Part shown: positions 24,855-33,778 of the stretch, piece after piece
Numbering within the stretch: the stretch's first letter is position 1
Layout: each line of letters begins with the position of its first letter
Assembly: GCA_002298145.1 (NCBI GenBank)
Contig: DBMP01000025.1
Location: 1 to 64,000, forward strand
Direction of reading: 5' to 3'
DNA from: Spartobacteria bacterium UBA695
GTDB taxonomy: Bacteria; Verrucomicrobiota; Verrucomicrobiia; Chthoniobacterales; Chthoniobacteraceae
DNA length: 64,000 nt
Translations under genes and position numbers: made by a program
Notes under the pieces: model-generated
Seen by the model: the letters and a program-made list of their open reading frames with translations, nothing else
Database searches by the model: none
Told to the model about the DNA's origin: nothing

Positions 24855-26261
24855 CTACTCGGCGCCGCCACCCAGTACGGAGTAGAGCTTAACCTGGTTG
24901 GTCAACTTGGCGAGCCGCAGGGTGACGAGCACTTGCTGCCCGGCGAAGAGGGAGCGCTGGGCGTCCAGGACGTTGAGGAAGTCGTCGATGCCCTGCTGGT
25001 AGCGGGAGTTCGAGAGGCGGTAGGTGGCGGAAAGCGCGTTGACGAGCGACTGCTGTTCCTTAACCTGCTGGCCCATGGTGCCGCGCACGGCAAGCGCGTC
25101 GGCCACTTCTTTAAATGCGCTCTGGATGGCTTTTTCGTACTGCGCGACGGTGATTTCCCGGTCGGCCTGGGTGATGCGCAAGGCGGGCAGGGTGCGGGCG
25201 TCGAAGATCGGGATGCTGGCTTGCGGGCCGAAGCTCCAGACGTCTCCGCCAGCTTTGAAGAGCCCGGCGAGGTCGCCGCTGGCGAGGCCCAGCGCGCTGG
25301 TCAGGTTGATGCTGGGAAAGAAGGCCGCGCGGGCCGCGCCGATGTTGGCGTTGGCGGCTTTGAGCTGGTGCTCGGCTTGCAGGACGTCGGGCCGGGTCAG
25401 GAGAACTTCGGAGCGGATGCCGGAAGCGATTTCCTTGGGCTGGCTGACGCCGTCCAGGTTGGACGGAAGCAGCCGGGCGGGCACCGGCGCGCCCACGAGC
25501 AGGGCCAGGGCGTTCTCGTCCTGCGCGACCTGCTGGGTGTAGGCGAAGACTTCGCGCCGCGCGGTGTCAACGGGGGTCTGGGCCTGGTAGAGGTCCAGCT
25601 CCTGGGCGAGGCCGAGGTCGTAGCGTTTCTTGACCAGTTCGTAGGAATGCTGCTGGGCCTCAACGGTGGTCTGCGCGAGCTTGAGGTTCTCGCGGTCCGC
25701 GGCCAGCGTCAGGTAGGCGTTGGCGATGGAGGCGATGAGCGTTACTTGCGCGCCACGGCGGCCTTCCTCGCTGGCGAGGTAGCTCTCCAGCGCTTTGCCT
25801 TTGAGGCTGCGCAGGCGGCCAAAGAAGTCGAGCTCCCACGAAGCGAGGTTCAGCCCACTGCTGTAGGTGCTGTAGGTGTAGCGGGCCCCTGTGGAGGAGT
25901 TCCGCGAGGAGTACGACTGGCGGCCGACCCCGGCGGTGGCGTCGATGACGGGGAGCAGCTCGGCGCGCTGGAGTTGGTAGTTGGCGCGCGCTTCCTTGAC
26001 GTTGAGCGCGGCGATGCGCAGGTCGCGGTTGTTCGCCAGCGCGGTGCCGATGATTTCTTTAAGGTTCTTGTCGGTGAAGAAATCCTGCCACTTGAGCTTG
26101 GAGACGTCGGTGGCGGCGGCCTGCGCTTTGGGGTACGCGGGGCCGGTGGGCCAGGCTTCGGGCACGGGGGCCTTGGGCCGGTGGTAGCTGGGGATCATCG
26201 TGCAACCGGCGGCGGTGGCGACGACGACGGCCGCCGCCAGGAAAGGGATGGTTCTTTTCAT
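24855..26261 (-). CDS. NodT/OprM-family outer-membrane efflux lipoprotein (partner of the RND pump)
   Basis: The product is 468 residues. The lipobox is ATAAGCTMIPSYHRP. The OEP repeats are visible at NNRDLRIAALNVKEARANYQ and SRYQQGIDDFLNVLDAQRSL. It starts one base after the RND gene stop, so it belongs to the mfp-RND-omf operon. It is only distantly similar to the other outer-membrane factor encoded at 20678-22105, so the two systems were probably acquired or diverged separately. Confidence 0.92.
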   Translation of the reverse strand: MKRTIPFLAAAVVVATAAGCTMIPSYHRPKAPVPEAWPTGPAYPKAQAAATDVSKLKWQDFFTDKNLKEIIGTALANNRDLRIAALNVKEARANYQLQRAELLPVIDATAGVGRQSYSSRNSSTGARYTYSTYSSGLNLASWELDFFGRLRSLKGKALESYLASEEGRRGAQVTLIASIANAYLTLAADRENLKLAQTTVEAQQHSYELVKKRYDLGLAQELDLYQAQTPVDTARREVFAYTQQVAQDENALALLVGAPVPARLLPSNLDGVSQPKEIASGIRSEVLLTRPDVLQAEHQLKAANANIGAARAAFFPSINLTSALGLASGDLAGLFKAGGDVWSFGPQASIPIFDARTLPALRITQADREITVAQYEKAIQSAFKEVADALAVRGTMGQQVKEQQSLVNALSATYRLSNSRYQQGIDDFLNVLDAQRSLFAGQQVLVTLRLAKLTNQVKLYSVLGGGAE

Positions 26262-26262
26262 T

Positions 26263-29200
26263 TTAGGAATTGGCTTTCGCGGTCAACTCGGGTTCTTTCC
26301 GCACGGAAAGCCGGTTTTTTCTACCAAAGGTTTTTTGGATCAACACGTAAAAGAGCGGGGCGAAGATGGTGACCAGCAGGGTGGAGGTGATCACGCCGCC
26401 GATGACTGCGGTGCCGATGGCTTTCTGGGCCCCCGCGCCCGCGCCGTTGGCGATCGCCATGGGCAGGACGCCGAAGCCGAAGGCTAGCGAGGTCATCACG
26501 ATCGGGCGGAAACGCAGCTTGGCACCTTCGAGGGTGGCTTGGAGCAGGTCCATCCCCTCCTCTTCGACGCGCGCTTTGGCGAATTGGACGATCAAGATGG
26601 CGTTCTTGGTGGTCAGGCCCAGGGTCGTTAAGAGGCCGATCTGGAAGTAAACGCCGTTGGAGTAGCCCCGCAAGGAAGTGGCGATGATACCGCCGATGGC
26701 GCCCAGCGGCAGCGCCATGAGGATCGAGATCGGGATGGGCCAGCTTTCATACAGGGCCGCGAGGCAGAGGAAGATGACCAGGACGGAGAAGGCGTAGAGG
26801 GGCCCGGTTTGCGAACCGGCCTGGCGTTCCTGGTAGGAAAGGCCGTTCCAGTCATAGCCGATGCCTTTGGGAAGTTTTTTGACAAATTCCTCCATGGAGT
26901 GCATGGCATCGCCGGAGCTTCTGCCTGGCGCGGGCTCGCCGATGATGTTGACCGAGGGGAACCCGTTGAAGCGCTCCAGCTTGGGTGAACCGCTCGCCCA
27001 GTGCCCCGAGCCGATGGAGGAGTATGGAACCATTTTGCCCTTGTCGTTGCGGACGTAAAAGCGCTCCAGATCGGACGGCAACATGCGGTAATCCTTATCG
27101 GCCTGGACGTAGACTTTCTTGACGCGCCCGGCCTGGATGAAGTCGTTGACGTAGTAGCTGCCGAAGGCGGCTGAAACGGTGTTGTGGATGGTGTTGATCG
27201 GCACGCCCAGGGCGCCCGCTTTATCCCAATCCACATCGACATGGTATTCCGGCGTATCCTCAAGGCCGTTGGGGCGGATTTTGGTGAGGCCGGGGTCCTG
27301 CATCGCCATGCCGAAGAGCTGGTTACGGGCGCTCATGAGCGCCTCATGGCCCAGGCCAGCGCGGTCGATCAGCTCGAAGTCAAAGCCTCCGGCCATACCG
27401 AGTTCCGTCACGGCGGGCGGTGCGAAGGCGAATACCCGGGCGTTGCGGATCTGCGAGAAGGCCATCATGGCGCGTCCCGCGACGGGGGCGGCTTTCAGGT
27501 TTTCCGCTTTGCGCAGATCCCAGTCTTTCAATTTGATGAAGGCCAAGCCCGCGTTCTGGCCGTTGCCGGAGAAGCTGACGCCCGAGACCGTCATGCACGA
27601 TTCCACGGCGTCTTTTTCTTTGGTCAGGAAGTAATCATTAACCTGTTTCATGACTTCCTTGGTTTGCTCCAGGGTGGAGTTGGCCGGGAGCATGGCCTGC
27701 ACCATCAGCATCCCCTGGTCTTCGTCAGGCAGGTAGGCCGTGGGCATTTTTTGGAAGAGGTAGCACATGCCCGCGACGATCAGGATGAACACCATGATGT
27801 AGCGGCCCTTGTGCGTGAGCACCTGCCCCACGACGCGCATGTAGCCGTCGCGGCCCTTGAAGAACATGGCGTCGAACCAGCGGAAGAATGGGCGCAGAAA
27901 CCAGACGCCCCCCTCAGCCGCTTCGTGCCCTTTTTCCACGGGTTTGAGGAAGGTGGCGCAGAGCACCGGCGTTAATACCAAGGCGACGACGACCGAGAGC
28001 ATCATCGAGGCGACGATGGTGACGGAGAACTGCCGGTAGATGATGCCCGTGGAGCCGGGGAAGAAGGCCATGGGCCCGAATACGGCCGATAGCACAAGGC
28101 CGATGCCGATTAGGGCGCTGGTGATTTCGCCCATGGACTTGCGCGTGGCCTCCATGGGGGAGAGCCCCTCCTCGCTCATGATGCGTTCCACGTTTTCCAC
28201 GACCACGATGGCGTCGTCCACGAGCAAGCCGATGGCCAGCACCATGGCGAACATGGTGAGCATGTTGATGGAATACCCCATCGCACCCAATATGGCAAAG
28301 GTTCCCAGGAGCACGACGGGCACGGCGATCGTGGGGATCAACGTGGCGCGCATGTTGCCCATGAAGAGGTACATGACCAGGAAGACTAGGACGACGGCTT
28401 CAAAGAGGGTCTTGACGACTTCGCCGATGGCCACCCGGATGAAGGGCGTGGTGTCGTAGGGATAGACGATCTTCATCCCCGTGGGGAAGTAGGCGCTCAT
28501 CTCCTGCATCTTGGCGCGGACGGCGTTGGCGGTATCCAGGGCGTTGGCCCCGGCGGCCTGCCGGATGGCGAGGGCGGCGGCGGGCTTGCCGTCGCAGAAG
28601 TTCTCTACGGTGTAGCTCTCCGAGCCGAGTTCGGTGCGGCCTACGTCGCGCACTCGCACGACGGAACCGTCGGCGTTGGTACGAATCGGGATCGCACCGA
28701 ATTCCTCGGGCGTCTTGAGCATGCTCTGGACGATGATGGAGGCGTTGAGCCGCTGGCCACCGACGGCGGGAGCGCCGCCGAACTGCCCGGCGGATATTTC
28801 GACGTTATAGGATTGCAGGGCCGTGATGACGTCCTGGACGGTCATCTTATAGTCGGTGAGTTTGTTCGGGTTGAGCCAGACGCGCATGGCGTACTGGGCA
28901 CCGAAGATTTCCACTTCGCCGACGCCTTTGACGCGCGAGAGGACTTTTTCCAGGTTGGAGGCGGCGTAGTCGCGCAGGTCGTTGCCGTCCATGCTGCCGT
29001 CGGCGGAGACCAGGCCGAGCACCAAGAGGTAGTTGCGCGTGCTCTTTTTGACGGAGACACCCTGGCTCTGCACGGTCTCGGGCAGGCTGGCCATGGCGAG
29101 TTGCAGCTTATTCTGCACTTCGGCCTGGGCCAGGTCGACATCGGTGCCGGGGGCGAAGTTCAGCTCCAGACGGGCCTGGCCGGAGGAGTCGCTGGTGCAC

Positions 29201-29439
29201 GACATGTAGAGGAGCTTGTCAAAGCCGGTCATCTTCTGCTCGATGATCTGCGTGACGCTGTTTTCCACTGTCTCGGCGGAGGCGCCGGTGTAGTTGGCCG
29301 TGATGGCGATCTGGGGCGGCGCGATGGGCGGGTACTGCGAGATGGGCAGCAGGTAGATGGAGAGGCCGCCGCCGACCATCAGGATGATGGCGATGACCCA
29401 GGCAAATACCGGGCGTTGTAAAAAGAATTTCGAAAGCAT
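26263..29439 (-). CDS. HAE1-family RND multidrug efflux transporter (AcrB-like)
   Basis: The product is 1058 residues, the expected size for AcrB/MexB relatives. It starts MLSKFFLQRPVFAWVIAI. The proton-relay helix reads GLLVDDAIVVVEN, with both Asp residues kept. The pattern FPGSTGIIYRQFSVTIVASM and the second-half ATLEGAKLRFRPIVMTSLAFGFG block are typical. Twelve helices and two large periplasmic loops fit. The pump trimer captures substrates in the inner membrane and periplasm and passes them to the outer-membrane factor encoded next door. Order: membrane fusion protein, pump, outer-membrane factor. Confidence 0.96.
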   Translation of the reverse strand: MLSKFFLQRPVFAWVIAIILMVGGGLSIYLLPISQYPPIAPPQIAITANYTGASAETVENSVTQIIEQKMTGFDKLLYMSCTSDSSGQARLELNFAPGTDVDLAQAEVQNKLQLAMASLPETVQSQGVSVKKSTRNYLLVLGLVSADGSMDGNDLRDYAASNLEKVLSRVKGVGEVEIFGAQYAMRVWLNPNKLTDYKMTVQDVITALQSYNVEISAGQFGGAPAVGGQRLNASIIVQSMLKTPEEFGAIPIRTNADGSVVRVRDVGRTELGSESYTVENFCDGKPAAALAIRQAAGANALDTANAVRAKMQEMSAYFPTGMKIVYPYDTTPFIRVAIGEVVKTLFEAVVLVFLVMYLFMGNMRATLIPTIAVPVVLLGTFAILGAMGYSINMLTMFAMVLAIGLLVDDAIVVVENVERIMSEEGLSPMEATRKSMGEITSALIGIGLVLSAVFGPMAFFPGSTGIIYRQFSVTIVASMMLSVVVALVLTPVLCATFLKPVEKGHEAAEGGVWFLRPFFRWFDAMFFKGRDGYMRVVGQVLTHKGRYIMVFILIVAGMCYLFQKMPTAYLPDEDQGMLMVQAMLPANSTLEQTKEVMKQVNDYFLTKEKDAVESCMTVSGVSFSGNGQNAGLAFIKLKDWDLRKAENLKAAPVAGRAMMAFSQIRNARVFAFAPPAVTELGMAGGFDFELIDRAGLGHEALMSARNQLFGMAMQDPGLTKIRPNGLEDTPEYHVDVDWDKAGALGVPINTIHNTVSAAFGSYYVNDFIQAGRVKKVYVQADKDYRMLPSDLERFYVRNDKGKMVPYSSIGSGHWASGSPKLERFNGFPSVNIIGEPAPGRSSGDAMHSMEEFVKKLPKGIGYDWNGLSYQERQAGSQTGPLYAFSVLVIFLCLAALYESWPIPISILMALPLGAIGGIIATSLRGYSNGVYFQIGLLTTLGLTTKNAILIVQFAKARVEEEGMDLLQATLEGAKLRFRPIVMTSLAFGFGVLPMAIANGAGAGAQKAIGTAVIGGVITSTLLVTIFAPLFYVLIQKTFGRKNRLSVRKEPELTAKANS

Positions 29440-29451
29440 GGGGTCCTTTCT

Positions 29452-30600
29452 TTACTTGGCGCCGGGGGCAGGCTGGGCCGCGGCTTTTTTATCCTCGAAG
29501 GGGACGGCTTTGACGGTGGCACCGGGGCGCGTTTTCAAGCCGCCTTCGGCGATCAGCTGGTCGCCTTCCTCCAAGCCCGAGGAGACGAGCCAGTTGCTGC
29601 CCATGGCGCGATCGAGCACGACGGGGCGCTGCTCGACGATGTTCGAGCTGTTGACGATCAAGACATACGGGTTGCCCTTGGTGTCGCGCACGACGGTCTG
29701 CTGTGGGATCAGGATGGCCTTGGAGTTGACGCCCTCTTTGACGACGGAACGCACGAACATGCCGGGCAGAAGCACGCCGTTGGGGTTCGGCACGACGACG
29801 CGCAGGATGACCGAGGCGGTGGTCGGGTCGACGGTGACGTCACGGAATTGCAGGGTGCCCTCCAGCGGGTACTTGGTGCCGTCTTCCAGGATGATCTGGA
29901 CTTTGTTGACGTCGTTATCCTGGTGAAGGCCGCCTTCTTTGAGGTGACGTTGCAGGCGCAGCATGTCGGCGGTGGCCTGGGGGATGTCGACGTAAATGGG
30001 GTCGAGCTGCTGGATGGTGGCCAGCGGGGTCGTCTGGTAGGCCGTCACGATGGCACCGTCGGTGACTGACGAGGTGCCGATGCGCCCGGAGATGGGCGAA
30101 ACGACGCTGGCGTAGGCGAGGTTGATGCGGGCGGTTTCCAGGGAGGCCAGGGCCTGTTTGTAGGCGGCGTCGGAGTCGTCGTAATCCTGCTGGCTCACGG
30201 CTTTTTCGGCCATCGCCTTGGTGTAGCGCTCCATTTTGGAGCGGAGCGCGGGGATGGTGGCTTTGACGGCGTCGTAGGCGGACTGGAAGGGGGCCGGATC
30301 AATTTGGTAGAGCTGCTGGCCTTCCTTGACGTCGCTGCCCTCGGTGAAGAGGCGCTTCTGGATGAGGCCGTTGATCTGCGGGCGGATCTCGGCGATGCGG
30401 AAGGGGGAGGTGCGCCCGGGGAGTTCGGTCGTCAGAAGAATGCTCCGGCGCGCGACGCTCACGGTGGCCACTTCGGCGGTCATCGTGGGTGGGGCTTGGG
30501 TTTCGCGTTTGCAGGCCGCCAGGGATAATCCGCAATAGAGCGCCACGAGAGCCGTGCTCCATTTCATGAAGGTAGTGGGAGTCTGGTTTATGAGTTGCAT
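29452..30600 (-). CDS. RND efflux membrane fusion lipoprotein (AcrA-like)
   Basis: The product is 382 residues. Starting at the ATG 33 bases further in (30567), it would begin MKWSTALVALYCGLSLAACK, a good lipoprotein signal; the longer start also works. Blocks include VSVARRSILLTTELPGRTSP, the lipoyl part VKEGQQLYQIDPAPFQ, a coiled-coil hairpin (about 110-170), SVVSPISGRIG and the barrel region. It joins the RND pump to the outer-membrane channel. It lies 12 bases upstream of the pump gene and about 50 bases downstream of the tetR gene that probably controls the whole cluster. Confidence 0.94.
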   Translation of the reverse strand: MQLINQTPTTFMKWSTALVALYCGLSLAACKRETQAPPTMTAEVATVSVARRSILLTTELPGRTSPFRIAEIRPQINGLIQKRLFTEGSDVKEGQQLYQIDPAPFQSAYDAVKATIPALRSKMERYTKAMAEKAVSQQDYDDSDAAYKQALASLETARINLAYASVVSPISGRIGTSSVTDGAIVTAYQTTPLATIQQLDPIYVDIPQATADMLRLQRHLKEGGLHQDNDVNKVQIILEDGTKYPLEGTLQFRDVTVDPTTASVILRVVVPNPNGVLLPGMFVRSVVKEGVNSKAILIPQQTVVRDTKGNPYVLIVNSSNIVEQRPVVLDRAMGSNWLVSSGLEEGDQLIAEGGLKTRPGATVKAVPFEDKKAAAQPAPGAK

Positions 30601-30650
30601 GAGCTGTGCTGTAGGATGAGCCGGCAGTGGGGGGGGCGGCCTGCGGTTTA

Positions 30651-31373
30651 TTATTTGGAAGTTGTAGTGGAAGGGGCGCGGAAGGCGGCCGTGGCGCAGA
30701 CGATGAGCTCTCGGACGAGTTCTTCGGTCTCAATGCGACGGGGTTTTTCGTTGTTGGACAGGGCCGGGAGCGGCAGGAAGTCGAACCGCAGCCAGGCCCC
30801 GATGGCGTGGTGCATGGCGCCGATGATGAAGTGGGTGCGCCAGAAAAGTTCGTCCGGGGTAAGGTCGGGCAGGGCCCGGTGGATGGCGGTGTCAAAGCGC
30901 TGGCAGACGTTGGCGAAGCGCTCTTTGACGAAGGCTTTGACTTCCGGGTTCGACTCGTGAAAGCAGCGGGACATCAGCTGATGGAGGGCGTCGGATTTGT
31001 GGATCTCCTCGGCCCCGCGCTCCAGCATGGGCCGGATTAAGACCTCCATGATGGTCTCGATGGGGAGCGGCTTGCCGTCGGCTTCTTTTTCCAGGCGGTC
31101 GAGCCAGGCCAGGCGGCGCAGGTTGGCGGGCTCCAGGGCCCGGACGAAGACTTCGATGGCCAGGCGGTCCTTGGAGCCAAAGTAGTAGTTGATGGCCCCC
31201 AGGTTGGCCTTGGCCAGCCGCGCGATGTCGCGTACGGAGGTGCCGTCGACGCCGTTTTCGCCAAAAAGCGCTTCGGCGGCATCAAGGATGGCGGTTCGGG
31301 TTTCCGTGCAGGGCGAGGGAATGCCGATCGGCTGAAAGGGATGGGTCGGAGTTTGCGCTGGATCAGGGGCCAT
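30651..31373 (-). CDS. TetR-family repressor of the RND efflux operon (CerR-like C-terminus)
   Basis: The product is 240 residues. An N-terminal helix-turn-helix covers about 25-75 (ILDAAEALFGENGVDGTSVRDIA, then LGAINYYFGSKDRL). The C-terminal domain has the pattern of CerR/DUF1956-type TetR proteins, with IETIMEVLIRPML and FHESNPEVKAFVKERF. It is first gene of the RND operon. A 27-base palindrome overlaps its own start codon and its probable -10 element, so autorepression is likely. About 20 N-terminal residues before the helix-turn-helix are Pro-rich; no alternative start exists in that stretch. Confidence 0.9.
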   Translation of the reverse strand: MAPDPAQTPTHPFQPIGIPSPCTETRTAILDAAEALFGENGVDGTSVRDIARLAKANLGAINYYFGSKDRLAIEVFVRALEPANLRRLAWLDRLEKEADGKPLPIETIMEVLIRPMLERGAEEIHKSDALHQLMSRCFHESNPEVKAFVKERFANVCQRFDTAIHRALPDLTPDELFWRTHFIIGAMHHAIGAWLRFDFLPLPALSNNEKPRRIETEELVRELIVCATAAFRAPSTTTSK

Positions 31374-31418
31374 ACGTTTGTTTCAAACGAACGTATGAAT
31401 ACCGCCCACGAGTGTCAA
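31371..31418 (-). promoter_or_regulatory. promoter and operator of the RND-operon tetR gene
   Basis: On the minus strand there is TTGACA (31413-31418), 17 bases, then TACGTT (31390-31395). A palindrome at 31371-31397, with 13-base arms around one base and one mismatch (CATACGTTCGTTT / AAACAAACGTATG), covers the -10 element and the start codon itself. The start point would be only about 10 bases before the ATG, so the message is nearly leaderless. A TetR dimer here would block RNA polymerase directly. Confidence 0.7.
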
Positions 31419-31462
31419 GGTTTTCCCCGAGGAAAAATACTCGCAAATTCCGAAAACGGTTC

Positions 31463-31485
31463 AAATGACTGACTATCAGTCATTT
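31463..31485. promoter_or_regulatory. palindromic operator, distal copy (TGACTGA-N3-TCAGTCA type)
   Basis: Perfect 10-base arms, AAATGACTGA and TCAGTCATTT, around CTA. It shares the core GACTGA-N3-TCAGTC with the palindrome at 32153-32167 that overlaps the promoter of the neighbouring tetR gene. It lies about 45 bases upstream of the -35 element of the RND-operon tetR gene. The same repressor probably binds both sites. Confidence 0.75.
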
Positions 31486-31512
31486 TTAAACTAAAAAGAG
31501 ATCCGCCCGGGC

Positions 31513-32133
31513 TCACCATTGGAGTTGGATGCCCTGGTCCCCTTTGCTGCCATGGAGCGATGCCCGGAGAATCTGCTCCATGGTGGCGCACATCCGTTCG
31601 CGCCGGGGCGGCTCGTCGATGAGGCCCGGGTTATGGAGCAGGTGGACCAGGATGCCCACCAGCAGCGCGGCCATTTCGGCGGGATGCTCCACTGAGAAGT
31701 CGCCGGAATGGGTGCCGTCCCGGATGACTTCCTCGAAGAGCGGCGTGACGCGGGAGACGACTTCGATGACCGATTTCTGGTGAATGCCCGCGTTATTCTC
31801 CTTCTGCATGTACAAGGCCAGCTTGCTGTGGCCGGAATACTCCGAGAGCATCCCGGAGACGAGGCGCGAAAGGCGCTCTCCGGCGTTCCGGGCAGGCTGT
31901 GCGATGGCGGTTCGGAGCTTCTCAACGCCCTGGGAAATGCTCCGATGGATGACGGCGGCCAGGACGTCGTCCTTGCTCTTGAAATAGCAGTAAAAGGTCC
32001 CCTGGGCGACGTTGAGCTCGCGGACGATGTCGCTGACGGTCGTTTCGTCGAAGCCCCGGCGGAAAAAGAGGCGCTCCGCCGTCTCGATCAATTCGAGTCG
32101 ACGTTCTCCGGGGGCTTTGCTGATGCGCGCCAT
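31513..32133 (-). CDS. TetR/AcrR-family transcriptional repressor
   Basis: About 206 residues from the ATG giving MARISKAPGERRLELIETAE; a longer frame exists, but it would read through the promoter. The helix-turn-helix at about 10-60 includes LFFRRGFDETTVSDIVREL and GTFYCYFKSKDDVL. The ligand domain contains PAEMAALLVGILVHLLHNPG, common in AcrR-like proteins. Its promoter overlaps a palindrome also present upstream of the RND-operon tetR gene. The divergent operon starting at 32261 appears to share that site. So it is likely both an autorepressor and a controller of neighbours on both sides. Confidence 0.9.
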   Translation of the reverse strand: MARISKAPGERRLELIETAERLFFRRGFDETTVSDIVRELNVAQGTFYCYFKSKDDVLAAVIHRSISQGVEKLRTAIAQPARNAGERLSRLVSGMLSEYSGHSKLALYMQKENNAGIHQKSVIEVVSRVTPLFEEVIRDGTHSGDFSVEHPAEMAALLVGILVHLLHNPGLIDEPPRRERMCATMEQILRASLHGSKGDQGIQLQW

Positions 32134-32140
32134 AGGGGGA

Positions 32141-32183
32141 AATATGGCGGTCGACTGACAATCAGTCAACTACCGGCTATACT
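32141..32183. promoter_or_regulatory. divergent promoter pair sharing one TetR-type operator
   Basis: The palindrome GACTGA-CAA-TCAGTC lies at 32153-32167. On the minus strand, TTGACT (32164-32169), 17 bases, then CATATT (32141-32146) forms the tetR promoter. Its start point is close to the ATG at 32133, so that message is leaderless or nearly so. On the plus strand, CTGACA (32155-32160), 17 bases, then TATACT (32178-32183) forms a promoter for the 32261-47861 operon. One bound dimer would cover both -35 elements. Confidence 0.7.
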
Positions 32184-32260
32184 TTGTGAGTCGTTTGATT
32201 CAATGCACAAGCAATTCGGAGATTGCCTTGCCGCGAAGGGCGGGTACGCTGGGCCGCCGA

Positions 32261-33772
32261 ATGGACGCTCAAGGCAGTCAGTCCTCAGAGGAATTCTTGC
32301 GCATCACCCGCCAGGCTGCATCGCGATGGAAGCTGGAACGGGTCAAGGGAGGCGTGTCTCTTACGCTGACGATTTTGGCCGTGGGCGGGCTCTTTTGGCT
32401 CCTGTTGCTGGCCTTCCGGCGCTCCTGGATCGCCCCGTTCCCCTTTGTAATGGCCGGAGCCGCACTCGCGCTCTTGGCCGCCGCACTCGCCGGGTGGTGC
32501 CGACGCCCGAAGCACGAAACGCTGCACCGGGGGCTCGACCGCCGCCTGGGGCTTCCCGATCTGGCGCTTTCCTCGGGCGAACTGACGGGCGAAGACGCCT
32601 GGCGGGCCCTCCTTCACCGCCAAACGCTTGCCCGCCTCCAGGCCCTCGACTGGGCCCAGGTGTGGCCGGTGCCCTGGCCGAAGTGGACCGGGGCCTCGAC
32701 GCTGAGCTTGGCCGCTTGCGTGGCGCTGCTGGGCTTTTTTTACCACGCCGAGGTGGCCGCCCGACAGGCCTCGCTCTCCCGCCCCGTCCCGAAGGACGCC
32801 CGGACGGTCGCGCTGGAAACGGTTTTCAAAGACTGGGAGGAGGCCAAGGCGAAGGACGAGGGCCTCAAAAAGCTGATGGAGGAGACCGCGCCGTTGCGGG
32901 AGCGCCTCATGGCTCCGGGGAGCAATGAAAAGCAGCGGTTCGCGGATCTCAACCGGCTGGAGGAGATCGTGGCGGCGGAAAAGGCGAAGCTCGAAGCCCA
33001 GTCGCTCGATCCCCGGGCCGCCGCGCTGGCCGATGCCCTCTCCCCCATGGAGGGGATGAGCGCGCTGGCGGCGGCGTTGCGCAAAAAGGATTTCGGCAAG
33101 GCGGCGGACCAGGCCGCGCAAGCGGCGGAGAAGCTCGGGCAGGCGGGAGCCCAGCCGCCGCAGGGGGCGCAGGAGGCGGGCAACGCGGCGCAGAAACTCT
33201 CCGAGCAACTCGGCCAGCAGGGCCAGCAACAGCAGACGAGCCAGGCGCTGAGCCAATTCAGCCAGGGGGCGAAGCAGTCCGATGCTCAGAAGATGTCCCA
33301 GGGGCTCAACGGGCTCAAACAATCCTTCGGCCAGCAATGCCAGCGCAACGAGGCCCGCAAACGCCTTGCGACCCAGATGGCGCAGCTCAGTTTCTGCAAG
33401 AACCCGGGCAATAAACCGTGCGACGGCCAGGGGATGTGCCTCGTCCCGCGCCTCTCGTTCGCCAAAACAAACCAGCAGGGCAAGGGGGCGGGCTCGGAGA
33501 CCAACCTGAACCGCTTCGGCGCGGAGACGAACCTCGCGAGCGAACGCCAGCGGGAGTCGATGAATAACACCGCCACGGAGGGAGAATCCGAGACGACCAC
33601 GCTCAAGAGCGCCTCCGGCCAAGCCGAGGCCGCCCGCGCCACCCGGGGTGTCAATTTCGAGCAATACCAAACCCTTTCCCAACAGGCCATCGCCGACGAA
33701 GCAATTCCCGCTGCCCATCGGCAGGTCATCAAGACGTATTTCGAAACGATCCGGCCCAAAACCGAAAAATAA
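32261..33772 (+). CDS. membrane protein with long Gln/Ala-rich coiled coil, first gene of the MoxR/VWA operon
   Basis: About 503 residues from the ATG giving MDAQGSQSSEEFLRITRQ. Two N-terminal hydrophobic segments (about 35-60 and 65-85) and a third at about 145-165 are followed by a long charged, helical, Gln/Ala-rich part (about 180-380). That part contains QQGQQQQTSQALSQFSQG. A Cys-containing stretch (FCKNPGNKPCDGQGMC) and a polar tail follow. I recognise no enzyme motif. Genes of this plan precede moxR and DUF58 genes in operons of this kind; the role may be scaffolding of the VWA complex (inference). An upstream in-frame ATG at 32186 is less likely. Confidence 0.75.
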   Translation: MDAQGSQSSEEFLRITRQAASRWKLERVKGGVSLTLTILAVGGLFWLLLLAFRRSWIAPFPFVMAGAALALLAAALAGWCRRPKHETLHRGLDRRLGLPDLALSSGELTGEDAWRALLHRQTLARLQALDWAQVWPVPWPKWTGASTLSLAACVALLGFFYHAEVAARQASLSRPVPKDARTVALETVFKDWEEAKAKDEGLKKLMEETAPLRERLMAPGSNEKQRFADLNRLEEIVAAEKAKLEAQSLDPRAAALADALSPMEGMSALAAALRKKDFGKAADQAAQAAEKLGQAGAQPPQGAQEAGNAAQKLSEQLGQQGQQQQTSQALSQFSQGAKQSDAQKMSQGLNGLKQSFGQQCQRNEARKRLATQMAQLSFCKNPGNKPCDGQGMCLVPRLSFAKTNQQGKGAGSETNLNRFGAETNLASERQRESMNNTATEGESETTTLKSASGQAEAARATRGVNFEQYQTLSQQAIADEAIPAAHRQVIKTYFETIRPKTEK

Positions 33773-33778
33773 CCCCTC

